A stretch of 64,000 bases of DNA from an uncultured Sulfitobacter sp. (GTDB taxonomy: Bacteria > Pseudomonadota > Alphaproteobacteria > Rhodobacterales > Rhodobacteraceae). Under the pieces are notes generated by a model, which saw nothing but the letters and a program-made list of their open reading frames with translations, was not told where the DNA came from and did not search any database. The position numbers were made by a program, and so were the translations under genes. This document shows, piece after piece, positions 35,505 to 45,998 of the stretch. The stretch spans positions 16,204 through 80,203 of the forward strand of contig CANMZB010000019.1 in NCBI GenBank assembly GCA_947502265.1. Direction: 5' to 3'. Each line of letters opens with the position of its first letter. Positions within the stretch are counted from its first letter, which is position 1.

Positions 35505-37136
35505 TCAGCTCATCAGATCAAATGTCTCGCCGCCGATCCGCAGGTTGATCTCGTCCTGCCCCATGCCATCCACCAGCGCCCACATGATCTGCCCTGTGGG
35601 GCGATAGATAACAAAGGCTTCGGCCACATCGGCCTCGCCTGCGGTCTCCTTGAACGCCTCGTTGATCTGGAACTGCGCGCGCGTGGCATTGCTGTTGCCG
35701 AACACCAGCGTATCACCGTCCATCGCCGTATAATCCTGCACCCAGTCCGATCCGTGATCCGCAATGCCAAGGTGAAAGAACTCATCCGCCCCCGCGCCGC
35801 CGTTGATTAGGTCATAGCCAAAGCCGCCGTTGATAAAATCATCGCCGTCCCCCCCGAACAGATGATCACCAAGCGCAGAACCCGTAAGCGTGTCATTCCC
35901 CGCCCCGCCAATCACCGTATCTGCACCAAAGCCGCCCGAAATCACGTCATCGCCCGCATCGCCGCGCAATTCGTCATTGCCATAGCCGCCGTCAATCGTG
36001 TCATTGCCGTCACCGCCATAGATCACGTCGCGCCGGTCCTGGTCTGTGGCGCCCCCGATCAACAGGTCATTGCCCGCCCCCCCGATAATCACATCGGTGC
36101 CGTCACCGCCATAAATCGTGTCGTTACCCGCAAGACCCGACAGGCGGTCATCGCCCTGCCCGCCCAGGATCAGATCGCCAACACCCGTACCTGTCAGTGC
36201 GTCATTGCCGCCAAAGCCTGCCATCACAACGCCCAGATTGCCGTCCTCTGCGGTGATAACGTCACGCGCCCGCCCCGGGGCACCGCTGCCCAACTCCAGA
36301 TAGGCCATCTCGCGCCCCTCCACAAAGAGCCGCGCATCTTCCAGGGACCCCCCTTCGGGGAAATCACCGCTCAGGGTGAAGAACGGAACATCCTGTGCGC
36401 CCGATATCACCATATTGCGCAGTGTGATGCCGTCTTCGTCATAAAAACCGCCCTCACCCAGAATGGATGTGACCACTCCCAGACTGGTCAGCCCGCCCGT
36501 CAGGCCGCCGGCAAAACTGCCGTTGAATGTCAGGCTCAGATCCTGCGGCAGATCCACGCGCACCTTGTCCGTGCCAAGCGCAATATCCAACAGGTCCGTG
36601 CCGCCGTCCTTGAACGTCATACCCGACAGGTCATAGCGCGCGAGGATCGCGTCATAAGCGGCCTGATCCTGCGGCGAGACAAAATCGTATTCATTAGCGA
36701 ATTCGCCCGCCGCCTCGGCCAGTTCCAGCACATCGGTAAGGTCGGTGGGAAAGCGGCCTTCGATTTCGACCGTCTTACCGCCCACACTCAGCGTCAGCAG
36801 GCTACCACTCAGCGCAGCGTCCAGCACCACAGTCGCGCCATCGCGCACCTCGATCCCCGTCAGGGTGCCGCGTGCAGTGCCGTTCTCCAGCGCGTTGGAA
36901 AATGCCTCGAACGAGCTGGCAGGCGCGAATCCGCGGCCCGTGATTTCGATCGATATATTACCCTGACGGCCCGTAATGCCGGTGCTGCTGATCGACACGC
37001 TGCTTGGCGCGTCCAGATCAATGTCGCCCAACTCGGGCAGATCGGCATCATAAAGCGCCTCAAGCGCCTCAAGCGGGTTGGTCCCCGCACGGTCAAGATA
37101 GGTGATGAAAGCTTGGGTAAGGTCGACACGGGTCAT
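35505..37136 (-). CDS. RTX protein F: unknown N-terminal domain, RTX block, common tail
   Basis: A 543-residue protein. The first 290 residues form a domain I do not recognise: MTRVDLTQAFITYLDRAG, ISIEITGRGFAPASSFEAF, ILARYDLSGMTFKDGGTDLL, and FFTLSGDFPEGGSLEDARLF. The RTX block follows from ARDVITAEDGNLGVVMAGFG, and the common tail ends TFDLMS. There is no Sec signal. About 390 bases of its RTX block are nearly identical in DNA to gene G (37583), with roughly six mismatches, while the tails differ more, so the block has been copied recently. AAAAAGGAT precedes the start. Confidence 0.85.
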   Translation of the reverse strand: MTRVDLTQAFITYLDRAGTNPLEALEALYDADLPELGDIDLDAPSSVSISSTGITGRQGNISIEITGRGFAPASSFEAFSNALENGTARGTLTGIEVRDGATVVLDAALSGSLLTLSVGGKTVEIEGRFPTDLTDVLELAEAAGEFANEYDFVSPQDQAAYDAILARYDLSGMTFKDGGTDLLDIALGTDKVRVDLPQDLSLTFNGSFAGGLTGGLTSLGVVTSILGEGGFYDEDGITLRNMVISGAQDVPFFTLSGDFPEGGSLEDARLFVEGREMAYLELGSGAPGRARDVITAEDGNLGVVMAGFGGNDALTGTGVGDLILGGQGDDRLSGLAGNDTIYGGDGTDVIIGGAGNDLLIGGATDQDRRDVIYGGDGNDTIDGGYGNDELRGDAGDDVISGGFGADTVIGGAGNDTLTGSALGDHLFGGDGDDFINGGFGYDLINGGAGADEFFHLGIADHGSDWVQDYTAMDGDTLVFGNSNATRAQFQINEAFKETAGEADVAEAFVIYRPTGQIMWALVDGMGQDEINLRIGGETFDLMS

Positions 37137-37223
37137 GAAATATCCTTTTTCAAAAGAGAAGCATTTGTTTTTTCAAACCTTCTCATACAAGGGGTGAAAC
37201 GTCGATATAAATTGCTTTTCCCG

Positions 37224-37520
37224 TCAAAACACCTTCCGCAGATACGTCCTGCGGGGGCGTATCGTGACTCCGGGCGCGCGCGGCGGCAGATCACCGGATC
37301 GACCCGCATTGGAAGTGTTAGCCGCGAAATACAGGGCTCCGTTCTGCTCGTACATCCGGCGCGCAGGCGCGCTGCTGGCCGCACCAGAGAGCAGATCGCA
37401 CACCAGTGTCGGGGCGCTGATGCCATCGAATTTATACAGCTCGTTGCCGGACACACCATTGGTCGCCCTGAAAAACAGCCCGCCATTCAGCGTCTCGCTG
37501 CGAAAACACCTAAAGAGCGG
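37224..37520 (-). pseudogene. Fossil of an ELWxxDGT-repeat gene between RTX genes F and G
   Basis: The minus strand is open for 98 codons between TGA (37521-37523) and a stop at 37224. Its upstream half reads like ELWxxDGT (hyalin-like) repeats: NGGLFFRATNGVSGNELYKF, DGISAPTLVCDLLSGAASSA and MYEQNGALYFAANTSNAGRS. After that the frame turns into Arg/Pro-rich nonsense. There is no start codon with a ribosome site. It looks like a relic of a further secreted protein. The rest of the 446-base gap 37137-37582 shows nothing else. Confidence 0.55.
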
Positions 37521-37582
37521 TCAGGCCCCGCAAAAAGAACGACAGAACTCATGTGAGAATTCCCCCCGCTGCGGGCCGCCGT

Positions 37583-39325
37583 TTACTCCGTCAGATCAAA
37601 AACATCCCCGCCGATCTGTAAATTGATGCTGCGCGCGTTGCCGCCATCCACCAGCGCCCACAGGATCTGGCCCGTGGGCTTGTAGATGACAAAAGCCTCA
37701 GCCACATCCGCCGATCCCGCCCCCGCCTTCGAGGCATAGTTGATCTGAAACTGGTTGGCCGTCGCCACCCCGCCAAAGGACAGGAAATCACCCTGCCGGT
37801 GGCTGAAATCCTGCACCCAGTCCGATCCGTGATCCGCAATGCCAAGGTGAAAGAACTCATCCGCCCCCGCGCCGCCGTTGATCAGGTCATAGCCAAAGCC
37901 GCCGTTGATGAAATCATCGCCGCCCCCCCCGAACAGATGATCACCAAGCGCAGAACCCGTAAGCGTGTCATTCCCCGCCCCGCCAATCACCGTATCTGCA
38001 CCAAAGCCGCCCGAAATCACGTCATCGCCCGCATCGCCGCGCAATTCGTCATTGCCATAGCCGCCGTCAATCGTGTCATTGCCGTCGCCGCCATAGATCA
38101 CGTCGCGCCGGTCCTGGTCTGTGGCGCCCCCGATCAACAGGTCATTGCCCGCACCCCCGATGATCACATCGGTGCCGTCACCGCCATAAATCGTGTCCGC
38201 CCCGTCGGAACCGTCAAGCGTGTCGTCACCGTCACCGCCGCGCAGAATGTCGTTGCCCGCACCCCCGGTCAGCCGGTCGTCACCATCGCCGCCCTCAAGC
38301 GTGTCATTGCCCGTCCCGCCCGACAGCACATCGTTGCCCGCGCCCCCGCCAAGGCTGTCATTGCCCCCGCCACCCTCAAGCGTGTCATTGCCAAATCCGC
38401 CCAGCAGGATGTCATTGCCCGCGCCCTCGCCGGTCCCGTCACCGGTCAGCCGGTCATCGCCCGCGCCGCCCTCAAGCGTGTCATTGCCCGCCCCGCCCGA
38501 CAGCGTGTCGTCGCCCGCATCCCCTTCCAGCACATCCGCGCCCGCCCCGCCGTCCATCCGGTCATTGCCACCGCCGCCGCTCATCACATCCTCTGCGCCG
38601 CCGCCCTCCAATACGTCACCGGACGCCCCGCCGCTGATCTCCTGCCCCACCGGCTCTACATTCACGATCACGCCGCCGCGCATCTCGTAGATCCACATGC
38701 CCGGAATGCCCGACGGCCCCAGCCGCGCGTCCAGATCGCCCAGAACATCATAGCCGTCGCGCGTCTCGATCAGCAGCGGGTCGGTGTCGCGCCCGTACAG
38801 CCCCGCGCGCGCGCCCACGTCCCCCTCGCCCGTGCCGATGGTCCAGCCGATGGTGTCATAGCGGTAGACGATATCGAAATCCCCGCCGCCCCGATCAAAC
38901 AACTGCATCTGGAACGTGTTGGGCGTATCCGCGCGCCGCCGGTAGACGCCCACCGCATCCCAGGTGATCGTCACCACATCGCCCACCGCGTCCACATCCA
39001 CCCAGATGCCGCCGCTCTCGAACCCCTCACCATCCAGCCGCGTATCCACATCCGCCCAGAAGGGCGCGATCATATCACGGGCAAGGCCACCGTTGCCTGC
39101 CGTGGGATAGGCCGACACCCGCGCGCCAAAACTCACCGTGCCATTGGTATTGAGCCACAGCTGGTCTGCACCGTAATCGCGCCCCAGATAATTCAACCCG
39201 TGCTCGAACACCGCGCCCAATGACAGCCGGATAGAGCTGTCATCACTGTGCGCCATTGCCTGCTCGCCAAAGCCGCGCGCCCCTCCAAGGTCGGTGACCG
39301 CCCTGCCGTTGCCCGTGATCTCCAT
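37583..39325 (-). CDS. RTX protein G: nidogen-like domain, long RTX block, common tail
   Basis: A 580-residue protein. Residues about 25-215 match the extracellular nidogen-like (NIDO) domain: [77 protein letters not shown] long and regular RTX region follows ([19 protein letters not shown]), and the tail ends VFDLTE. There is no Sec signal. AGGAGG lies five bases before ATG 39325, which settles the start. NIDO domains occur in adhesive matrix proteins. It is divergent from the glycosyltransferase gene at 39425. Confidence 0.88.
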   Translation of the reverse strand: MEITGNGRAVTDLGGARGFGEQAMAHSDDSSIRLSLGAVFEHGLNYLGRDYGADQLWLNTNGTVSFGARVSAYPTAGNGGLARDMIAPFWADVDTRLDGEGFESGGIWVDVDAVGDVVTITWDAVGVYRRRADTPNTFQMQLFDRGGGDFDIVYRYDTIGWTIGTGEGDVGARAGLYGRDTDPLLIETRDGYDVLGDLDARLGPSGIPGMWIYEMRGGVIVNVEPVGQEISGGASGDVLEGGGAEDVMSGGGGNDRMDGGAGADVLEGDAGDDTLSGGAGNDTLEGGAGDDRLTGDGTGEGAGNDILLGGFGNDTLEGGGGNDSLGGGAGNDVLSGGTGNDTLEGGDGDDRLTGGAGNDILRGGDGDDTLDGSDGADTIYGGDGTDVIIGGAGNDLLIGGATDQDRRDVIYGGDGNDTIDGGYGNDELRGDAGDDVISGGFGADTVIGGAGNDTLTGSALGDHLFGGGGDDFINGGFGYDLINGGAGADEFFHLGIADHGSDWVQDFSHRQGDFLSFGGVATANQFQINYASKAGAGSADVAEAFVIYKPTGQILWALVDGGNARSINLQIGGDVFDLTE

Positions 39326-39424
39326 CTGAACCTCCTGTAGGCGCGCAAGATGCGCATCTCCCGCCCTTGTCATAGGGCCAACCTCTTGCCAAAAGGTTGG
39401 CAAATCCCAAATCCAAGGCCCGCC

Positions 39425-40345
39425 ATGACCTCTCCCGCCGTTGCCATCCTGCTTGCCACCTACAACGGCGCGGACAATCTGGCACAACAGCTCGACAGCT
39501 TTGCCGCACAAACCCATCCGCCCGCGCTGATCCTCGTCAGCGACGACGGCTCTACGGACGCAACCCGTGATATTCTGGCGCGCTTTGCCGCCGCCCATCC
39601 CGCAATGCCGATGCAGGTGCTCGACGGTCCCCAACAAGGCTCGGCGGCGAATTTCCTCAGCCTGCTTGCGCGCTGCCCCGAAGGGATCGACATGGCGTGT
39701 TTCTCCGATCAGGATGATGTCTGGCTAAAGGACAAGATCGCCCGCGCGGTGGCGCAACTGGATGCCGACACACCACAGCTTTACTGTGCGCACACATGGG
39801 AGTGTGACGCGGATCTACAGGGCCGCCGCCTGTCGCGCAGCCCGCGCAAACCGTCCGGATTTCGCAACGCGCTGGTGCAAAACATCGCGGCGGGCAATAC
39901 CATCATGCTCAACCGCGCGGGCCTTGGTCTGGCGCGCACAGCGGCCGCGCATACCGGTAAGGTCGCCGTGCATGACTGGTGGGTGTACCAGTTGATGACA
40001 GGCGCGGGGGCACAGGTGATATTCGATCCCGAGGGGGTGCTTTTGTACCGCCAGCATGCGGGCAATCTTATCGGTGCCAACCGCGGCTGGCTCGCCACCC
40101 TGCGCCGCTTGAGGCACCTGTTTACCGGCACCTTTCGCGACTGGAACGACATCAACATCGCCGCTCTCGAAGCCTCTTCGGAGCACCTCACCCCCGAAAA
40201 TCGCGCGCTTTTGCGCCGCTTTGCCACGGGACGGGCGCAAAACTTCGGGGGCCGCATCGCCATGCTGCGCGACACAGGCGTCTACCGGCAGGGCGCTCTG
40301 GGGCAGGCCTCTCTCTGGCTTGCCGCGCTCTTGGGGCGTCTGTGA
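39425..40345 (+). CDS. Family 2 glycosyltransferase
   Basis: A 306-residue GT-A glycosyltransferase: [20 protein letters not shown] at the N terminus, [14 protein letters not shown], and the metal-binding [13 protein letters not shown] near residue 98. [11 protein letters not shown] with [11 protein letters not shown] form the acceptor side, as in rhamnosyltransferase-like members (RfbF/WcaA type). It would add a sugar, possibly rhamnose, to a surface glycan in the cytoplasm. Its start at 39425 is about 100 bases from the divergent RTX gene G. ugd follows on the same strand after about 75 bases. Confidence 0.85.
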   Translation: MTSPAVAILLATYNGADNLAQQLDSFAAQTHPPALILVSDDGSTDATRDILARFAAAHPAMPMQVLDGPQQGSAANFLSLLARCPEGIDMACFSDQDDVWLKDKIARAVAQLDADTPQLYCAHTWECDADLQGRRLSRSPRKPSGFRNALVQNIAAGNTIMLNRAGLGLARTAAAHTGKVAVHDWWVYQLMTGAGAQVIFDPEGVLLYRQHAGNLIGANRGWLATLRRLRHLFTGTFRDWNDINIAALEASSEHLTPENRALLRRFATGRAQNFGGRIAMLRDTGVYRQGALGQASLWLAALLGRL

Positions 40346-40419
40346 TCCCCGATTGAGCTTGCTCGCGCCGCACGCTAGGCGCACGAATGGAAACCACAGA
40401 AAATTAATTGGACAAAGTT

Positions 40420-41586
40420 ATGAAAATTGCCGTCGCAGGTCTGGGCTATGTCGGCCTCTCCAACGCAGTACTGCTGGCCCAGCACAACGAAGTTGTGGCA
40501 TCAGACATTTCGCAAGCGCGGGTCGATATGATCACCGCCCGCCAAAGTCCCATTGCAGACACTGATATCAGCGAGTTTCTGGCGCATCAGACTCTAAACC
40601 TCACGGCCACCACGGACGCTGCCGCCGCCTTTGCCGGGGCTGATTTCATCCTTGTGGCCACCCCCACCAATTACGACACCGACACCAACTACTTCGATAC
40701 ATCCAGCGTCGAATCCGTGATCCGTGAAGCCGTGCGGGTCAATCCGGACGCTACAATCGTGATCAAATCGACCATCCCCGTGGGTTTCACCGACCGTCTG
40801 CGCGACGAGTTGCAGACCGACAATATACTCTTCGCGCCCGAATTCCTGCGCGAAGGGCGCGCCTTGTACGACAACCTCTATCCCAGCCGGATCATCGTTG
40901 GTGCCAAGACCGACGCCGCGCATCAGTTCGCCCAGCTTCTGATCGAAGGCGCGCGCGCCACCGACATTCCGGTAAAATTCACCGATGCCGCCGAGGCCGA
41001 GGCCATCAAGCTTTTTGCCAATACCTATCTCGCCATGCGGGTGGCTTTTTTCAACGAACTCGACAGCTACGCCATGGCGCGCGGCGTGGACAGCCGCCAG
41101 ATCATCGAAGGCATCAGCCTCGATCCGCGCATCGGAGATCATTACAACAACCCCTCCTTTGGCTATGGCGGCTATTGTCTGCCCAAAGACACCAAACAGC
41201 TGTTGGCCAACTACTCCGAAGTGCCGCAAAACCTCATCCGCGCCATCGTCGACGCCAACCGGACGCGCAAGGATTTTCTGGCCGACCAGATCCTTGCGGC
41301 AAAGCCTTCGGTCGTAGGGGTACACCGGCTGGTGATGAAGGCCGATTCCGACAACTTCCGCCATTCCTCCATTCAGGGCATCATGAAGCGCATCAAGGCC
41401 AAAGGCATCGAGGTTATCGTCTATGAACCCGCCCTTGAGGAAACCGAATTCTTCAATTCGCGGGTGGTGCGCGATCTTGCGGCCTTCAAGGCCGAAGCCG
41501 ATATCATCATGGCCAACCGCATGACCGACGACCTGCGCGACGTGTCCGACAAGGTCTTTACCCGCGATCTTTTCGGCGCGGATTAG
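40420..41586 (+). CDS. ugd: UDP-glucose 6-dehydrogenase
   Basis: A 388-residue UDP-glucose/GDP-mannose dehydrogenase. It has the NAD loop [14 protein letters not shown] at the start, [20 protein letters not shown], the [20 protein letters not shown] substrate segment and the catalytic Cys253 in [15 protein letters not shown]. It oxidises UDP-glucose to UDP-glucuronate for acidic polysaccharide. The sequence resembles the short Ugd type (E. coli Ugd, 388 residues) more than the GDP-mannose enzymes. I chose ATG 40420 over an upstream TTG at 40408. A bidirectional terminator follows at 41685. Confidence 0.92.
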   Translation: MKIAVAGLGYVGLSNAVLLAQHNEVVASDISQARVDMITARQSPIADTDISEFLAHQTLNLTATTDAAAAFAGADFILVATPTNYDTDTNYFDTSSVESVIREAVRVNPDATIVIKSTIPVGFTDRLRDELQTDNILFAPEFLREGRALYDNLYPSRIIVGAKTDAAHQFAQLLIEGARATDIPVKFTDAAEAEAIKLFANTYLAMRVAFFNELDSYAMARGVDSRQIIEGISLDPRIGDHYNNPSFGYGGYCLPKDTKQLLANYSEVPQNLIRAIVDANRTRKDFLADQILAAKPSVVGVHRLVMKADSDNFRHSSIQGIMKRIKAKGIEVIVYEPALEETEFFNSRVVRDLAAFKAEADIIMANRMTDDLRDVSDKVFTRDLFGAD

Positions 41587-41684
41587 GTGTTTGATCCCAC
41601 GGTTTGATGGTGTGATCCTTTTGCAGGAATGGAAAGAAGACCTTCGCCACAGAAGCGCCACGTACTGTTATATCCTGAAACGAC

Positions 41685-41714
41685 AAATGCCGCGGGAGCA
41701 TCCCCGCGGCATTT
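41685..41714. terminator. Bidirectional terminator between ugd and RTX gene H
   Basis: A perfect 12-base stem, AAATGCCGCGGG with CCCGCGGCATTT, loop AGCATC, followed by CTTTTT on the plus strand. It sits between the convergent ugd (stop 41586) and the leftward RTX gene (stop 41736). Confidence 0.85.
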
Positions 41715-41735
41715 CTTTTTCACCCGTGTTCCGGC

Positions 41736-44700
41736 TCAGGACATCAGATCGAAAACATCCGTCCCGATTTGCAGGTTGATCTCGCTCTGCGCATCGCCAT
41801 CGACCAGCGCCCAAAGAACCTGTCCCGTGGGCCGGTAGATCACAAACATCTCGTCCACATCATCAGCCCCCGCATCGGCAGTGTTGGCGCGGTTCAACTG
41901 GAACTGGTCGCGCGTTGCCGTGTTTCGACCGATCTGCAATACATCGCCCTCTGCGGCGTTATAATCCTGTATCCAGTCGCTGCCGTGATCGTAAACGCCC
42001 AGATGGTAGAACGTATCGGCCCCCTCGCCGCCATTCATCCGGTCATAGCCAAAGCCGCCGTTGATGAAATCATCGCCGTCGTTGCCGTACAGGATATCGC
42101 CCAACGCACCACCCGACAGATGGTCGTCGCCACCGTTGCCGATCACGGTATCACCCCCGAAACCGCCCATAATAGTGTCGTTACCGGCCCCGCCATTCAG
42201 CTCGTCGTTGCCATAACCACCATCAATCAGATCGTCGCCCGCGCCGCCAAAGATCACGTCGCGCTTGTCGGTATCTCCGGTCCCGCCAATCAGCGTGTCC
42301 TGACCGTCGCCGCCATCAATCCGGTCCGGCCCGTTGCCACCGGTGATCAGATCGTCGCCGCCCTCACCGCGCAGCGTATCCTGACCGCCCATCCCGTTGA
42401 TGACATCGTCGCCCGCCCCGCCGACAAGACGCTCGTCTGCCGGGGTGCCGTTGGTTTCGGTAGACAGCGATACAACCGCCTCCGTCTGCGCCGAATTGAC
42501 AGCCTCTGTCATATCCTGCCCGTCGGTATAGGACACGCGCACCGAAATCAGGCCGCCCAAATCGTCATCACCCAGCACATAGGTCTCGTCGGTCGCACCC
42601 TCGATCGCATCGTTGCCGCGCAACCACTGATAGGATAGTGCGCCCATACCGTCTTCGTCGGACAGATCCGCAGCCGCCGTCAGGGTTGATCCCGTGATGG
42701 CATCACCGGTCACCAAAACAGTGCCGACAGGCGCATCATTGACGTTGCGGATCGGCGTGGTGCGCACCGATGTCATCGTCTCCTCGGCGCCAAAGCCGTC
42801 GGTATAGCTGATTGTGGCGGACATGCCCGCCCCCACATCGGCCTGCGTCAGCCTGTAGTCCTCGCTGGTGGCACCTGCGATCACCTCGCCATTGCGCAGC
42901 CATTGATAGGACAGCGTACCCAGACCGTCTTCATCCGCAAGCGATCCGGCCGAGACACTGATCACTTCCCCTTCGGTCACCGTCCCGAACAGGGCCAAAT
43001 CGCCGGTGGGCGCATCGTTGACGTTTTCAATCGCCTCAGAGGCAGGTGACGTCAGCGTTTCAACCATGCCAAAGCCGTCGGTGTAGCTGGCCGTGACGGA
43101 CATCACCGCGCCCACATCGGCTTGTGTCAGGGTATAATCCGCTGCGGTTGCCCCCTCGACGGCATCCCCGTCGCGCAGCCACTGGTAAGAGAGATCACCC
43201 AGACCATCCGCATCCGCGAGGGCTGTGGACACGGCGCTGATCACACCGCCTTCGATCACGGAGCCGTCCAATGCCAGCGCGCCGGTGGGCGCATCGTTGA
43301 CGTTCTCCACTTCATCTGTCGCATCAGACGTCAGCGTCTCGACCGTGCCAAAGCCGTCGGTGTACTGTATCTGCGCCGTAATTGCGGCACCGACATCGGC
43401 CTGCCCCAGCATATAGATGCTGCTGTTCTGGCCTGCGACCGTCACACCATCGCGCTGCCATGTAATCGTTGCAGTGTCCGCATCATACCCGTCGGCGTCT
43501 GCCACCGTCGAGAAATCAACGCTCAACGTGCTGCCCTGCGTGGCCTCGCCCGACAGCGTCACCGCGCCGGTTGGCACGTCATTGACGTTAAGCACAGTAT
43601 CGCTGCTGCCGCTGGTCACGGCCTCGGATGCGCCAAAGCCATCGGTATACGACACCACAGCCTCGAACCGGTCGCCGACATCCTCTTGCGTCAGCGCAAG
43701 ACTGGCATCGGTTGCGCCCTCAATGGCCTCGCCATCGCGCAACCACTGATAGGACAATTCGCCCAACCCGTCGAGATCACTCAGAGCGCTCGTATCCGCC
43801 GTCAGCACACCGTCTTCCGCCGCCACACCGCCAAGGGAAACACCGCCCGCAGGCGCGTCATTGATGTTGCTGACCGGACCGGTATCCGTCGCCGTCACCA
43901 TCTCCGGTGTGCCATGATTATCGGTGTAGGAGACCGTGGCCCCGATCACCGCGCCCACATCGCTCTGGGTCAGGGTGTAGTCAAAAGAGGTCGCCCCCTC
44001 GATGGCCTCTCCGTCGCGGGTCCATTGATAGGACACTGTGTCGTAATCAATGCCGTCCTCGTCATAACCGAGGTTATCCAGATAAAGATACGCACCCTGC
44101 TCCGCATCGCCGATGATCAAAACCTCCCCTTCGGGCGCATCATTGACGTTTTCGACCACAGCCGTCGGCGCGCTCAGCAACGAAGCGTATCCGCCAAAGT
44201 CGTCATTGACGTCAATCTGGACCCTGACTTCATAACCGACATCGTTCTGGGTCAACTGGTAGGTATTGTCGGTGCTATACGTTGTGGCGTTATCGCCGAT
44301 GAACCAGTTGTAATAGATCTGTCCATAGCCGGCATCCCCGGTCAGCCCGTCCTCGTCCATCACGCCGGACACGTCGGCTGTCAAAATCTGGTCTTCGGCC
44401 GCCGTGCCGATAATGACAACCTCGCCCGTCAGCGGGTCATCGACGTTATGCACATAGGTGTTGTAGTTTTCCGCACGGACATTTTCGACAGTGTTTTCAT
44501 TGCCAAAGCCGTCCACATAGGTGATGTCGACAGAAATATTTTTCCCCGCCTCGGCCTGCGTCGGGGTAAAGCTGGCGCCGGTGGCCCCTTCGATCGCGGT
44601 CCTGACATAGCCACCATATTCGCCGAAATCCTCATCATAGACTTCGGTCACCCACTGATACGACAGTTCGCCCAAACCATCCTGATCCGTCAGATCATCC

Positions 44701-45857
44701 ACATTCACCGTCAATGTGGCGTCTTCCTCAAAGTCACCCGATTCAGCGTCGGAAACGATGAACACATCGCCCTGCGGCATGTCATCGACATTCTCGACCG
44801 TGACCGCAGCACTGGTATAGCTGGCCATGTCGCCGTTCACATCGGTATAGGTCACCCCGACAGTCAGGGCCGCCCCGACATCCGCCTGTGATGTGTAGTA
44901 GTAATCATACTGATCGAGAGCCTCACCAACCGCCTCGCCATCACGATACCATTGGTACATCTGGTCATACGTGTAGGTCTGCTTGTAACGACCGGCAAGT
45001 TCTGCGGAAATCCCGACACCCTCCAGAACAACACCGTCAAAATCAGTGCCGGAATAATCCGTAATCTCCACGCGGCCCGGTCCGGCCACAGTGATCTGAT
45101 CGCCGTAGTCGGCCCCGTTGTTCTCTTCGTTCAGCTCTTCTACGACGTCGTCGATATCGACGACGAGGCCCGTGTAATATGTACCCTCTGCCAGATCATC
45201 CGGCATGGCAAAATCAAACCCCCCGAACTCGCTCCCATAGCTGCCCAGCCCGGGCATATCGATTGTTCCGATCAACCGGTCGTCGGTCGTGATTGTCTCG
45301 TCATCCGATAGGTAAATACCGGCTGTTGCCCCGATGGGGGCCGCAATTTCAGTATTGTTCGAAAGCGAGACGTCAAACGAAAGAACGGCCCCCGCCTCGA
45401 CGGCGGATCCATAAAGCTCGGTATATGTATTCGAATAGGAATAACCGGTCAGGTCCGGCTTGGGGTTCAAAAGAGTGACCGAAATGAAGTCGCTGATGTT
45501 ATTGCTCTCGTCGCTCTCGGCCACCGCATCGGCGCTGTCGGCCATGACGGACAGGTAATAATCCCCCTCGGGCAACGCCGTCGTGACCTCGAGACCCTGA
45601 TTGAAATTCTGATACCCGAAAGGGCCGCTTTCGGCGCCAAAGGTGCTGAACGTATAAAGCGCGACACTGCTCGCATCGATCACCGTGTCAGTGGAAAGAT
45701 ACAGCGTCAGCTCGATCTCTTGCGCGGGATCAACACTTTCATCACCCGTGTTTTGCAGCTGCACAGTAAAACTCTCGTATGCATCGCGCAGCCAGATACC
45801 ATCGTTGTTAAAGTTGAAATATGGATCGAACGAAACCGGTCTAAGATCGAAAGCCAT
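41736..45857 (-). CDS. RTX protein H: two CARDB-like domains, about nine Ig-like repeats, RTX block, common tail
   Basis: A 1373-residue protein without a Sec signal. The first 260 residues hold two CARDB-like adhesion domains (ESFTVQLQNTGDESVDPAQE, VAESDESNNISDFISV; then VLSFDVSLSNNTEIAAPIGA, VVEELNEENN). About nine Ig-like repeats of some 95 residues follow, each with a D(E/A)DGLGxLSYQWLRDGEAI core, TLTQADVGA and a YTDGFG turn, joined by NVNDAPTG. An RTX block and the common tail (VFDLMS) close it. It has the layout of a type I secreted adhesin: stalk, calcium-dependent rigidity and C-terminal export. GAGGAT precedes the start. Confidence 0.9.
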   Translation of the reverse strand: MAFDLRPVSFDPYFNFNNDGIWLRDAYESFTVQLQNTGDESVDPAQEIELTLYLSTDTVIDASSVALYTFSTFGAESGPFGYQNFNQGLEVTTALPEGDYYLSVMADSADAVAESDESNNISDFISVTLLNPKPDLTGYSYSNTYTELYGSAVEAGAVLSFDVSLSNNTEIAAPIGATAGIYLSDDETITTDDRLIGTIDMPGLGSYGSEFGGFDFAMPDDLAEGTYYTGLVVDIDDVVEELNEENNGADYGDQITVAGPGRVEITDYSGTDFDGVVLEGVGISAELAGRYKQTYTYDQMYQWYRDGEAVGEALDQYDYYYTSQADVGAALTVGVTYTDVNGDMASYTSAAVTVENVDDMPQGDVFIVSDAESGDFEEDATLTVNVDDLTDQDGLGELSYQWVTEVYDEDFGEYGGYVRTAIEGATGASFTPTQAEAGKNISVDITYVDGFGNENTVENVRAENYNTYVHNVDDPLTGEVVIIGTAAEDQILTADVSGVMDEDGLTGDAGYGQIYYNWFIGDNATTYSTDNTYQLTQNDVGYEVRVQIDVNDDFGGYASLLSAPTAVVENVNDAPEGEVLIIGDAEQGAYLYLDNLGYDEDGIDYDTVSYQWTRDGEAIEGATSFDYTLTQSDVGAVIGATVSYTDNHGTPEMVTATDTGPVSNINDAPAGGVSLGGVAAEDGVLTADTSALSDLDGLGELSYQWLRDGEAIEGATDASLALTQEDVGDRFEAVVSYTDGFGASEAVTSGSSDTVLNVNDVPTGAVTLSGEATQGSTLSVDFSTVADADGYDADTATITWQRDGVTVAGQNSSIYMLGQADVGAAITAQIQYTDGFGTVETLTSDATDEVENVNDAPTGALALDGSVIEGGVISAVSTALADADGLGDLSYQWLRDGDAVEGATAADYTLTQADVGAVMSVTASYTDGFGMVETLTSPASEAIENVNDAPTGDLALFGTVTEGEVISVSAGSLADEDGLGTLSYQWLRNGEVIAGATSEDYRLTQADVGAGMSATISYTDGFGAEETMTSVRTTPIRNVNDAPVGTVLVTGDAITGSTLTAAADLSDEDGMGALSYQWLRGNDAIEGATDETYVLGDDDLGGLISVRVSYTDGQDMTEAVNSAQTEAVVSLSTETNGTPADERLVGGAGDDVINGMGGQDTLRGEGGDDLITGGNGPDRIDGGDGQDTLIGGTGDTDKRDVIFGGAGDDLIDGGYGNDELNGGAGNDTIMGGFGGDTVIGNGGDDHLSGGALGDILYGNDGDDFINGGFGYDRMNGGEGADTFYHLGVYDHGSDWIQDYNAAEGDVLQIGRNTATRDQFQLNRANTADAGADDVDEMFVIYRPTGQVLWALVDGDAQSEINLQIGTDVFDLMS

Positions 45858-45879
45858 TAAATAATCCTCTTGAAAAGCC

Positions 45880-45901
45880 AGTCGGCAAAATTATGCCGAC
45901 T
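45880..45901. other. Hairpin upstream of RTX gene H
   Basis: AGTCGGCA and TGCCGACT form a perfect 8-base stem with a 6-base AT loop. It lies 22 bases before the start of the leftward RTX gene and about 100 bases after the parB stop on the same strand. It could end parAB transcription (only GGCTTTTC follows) or act in the 5' leader of the RTX gene. Confidence 0.45.
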
Positions 45902-45998
45902 ATGGATTATCACATCGTTTTAAATCAAGATTTTTTTAAAAAGTGCTTCATTTTCAATCCCAGATAGAGCATTGAAACGCCCGTACAACCTGTCAGGA

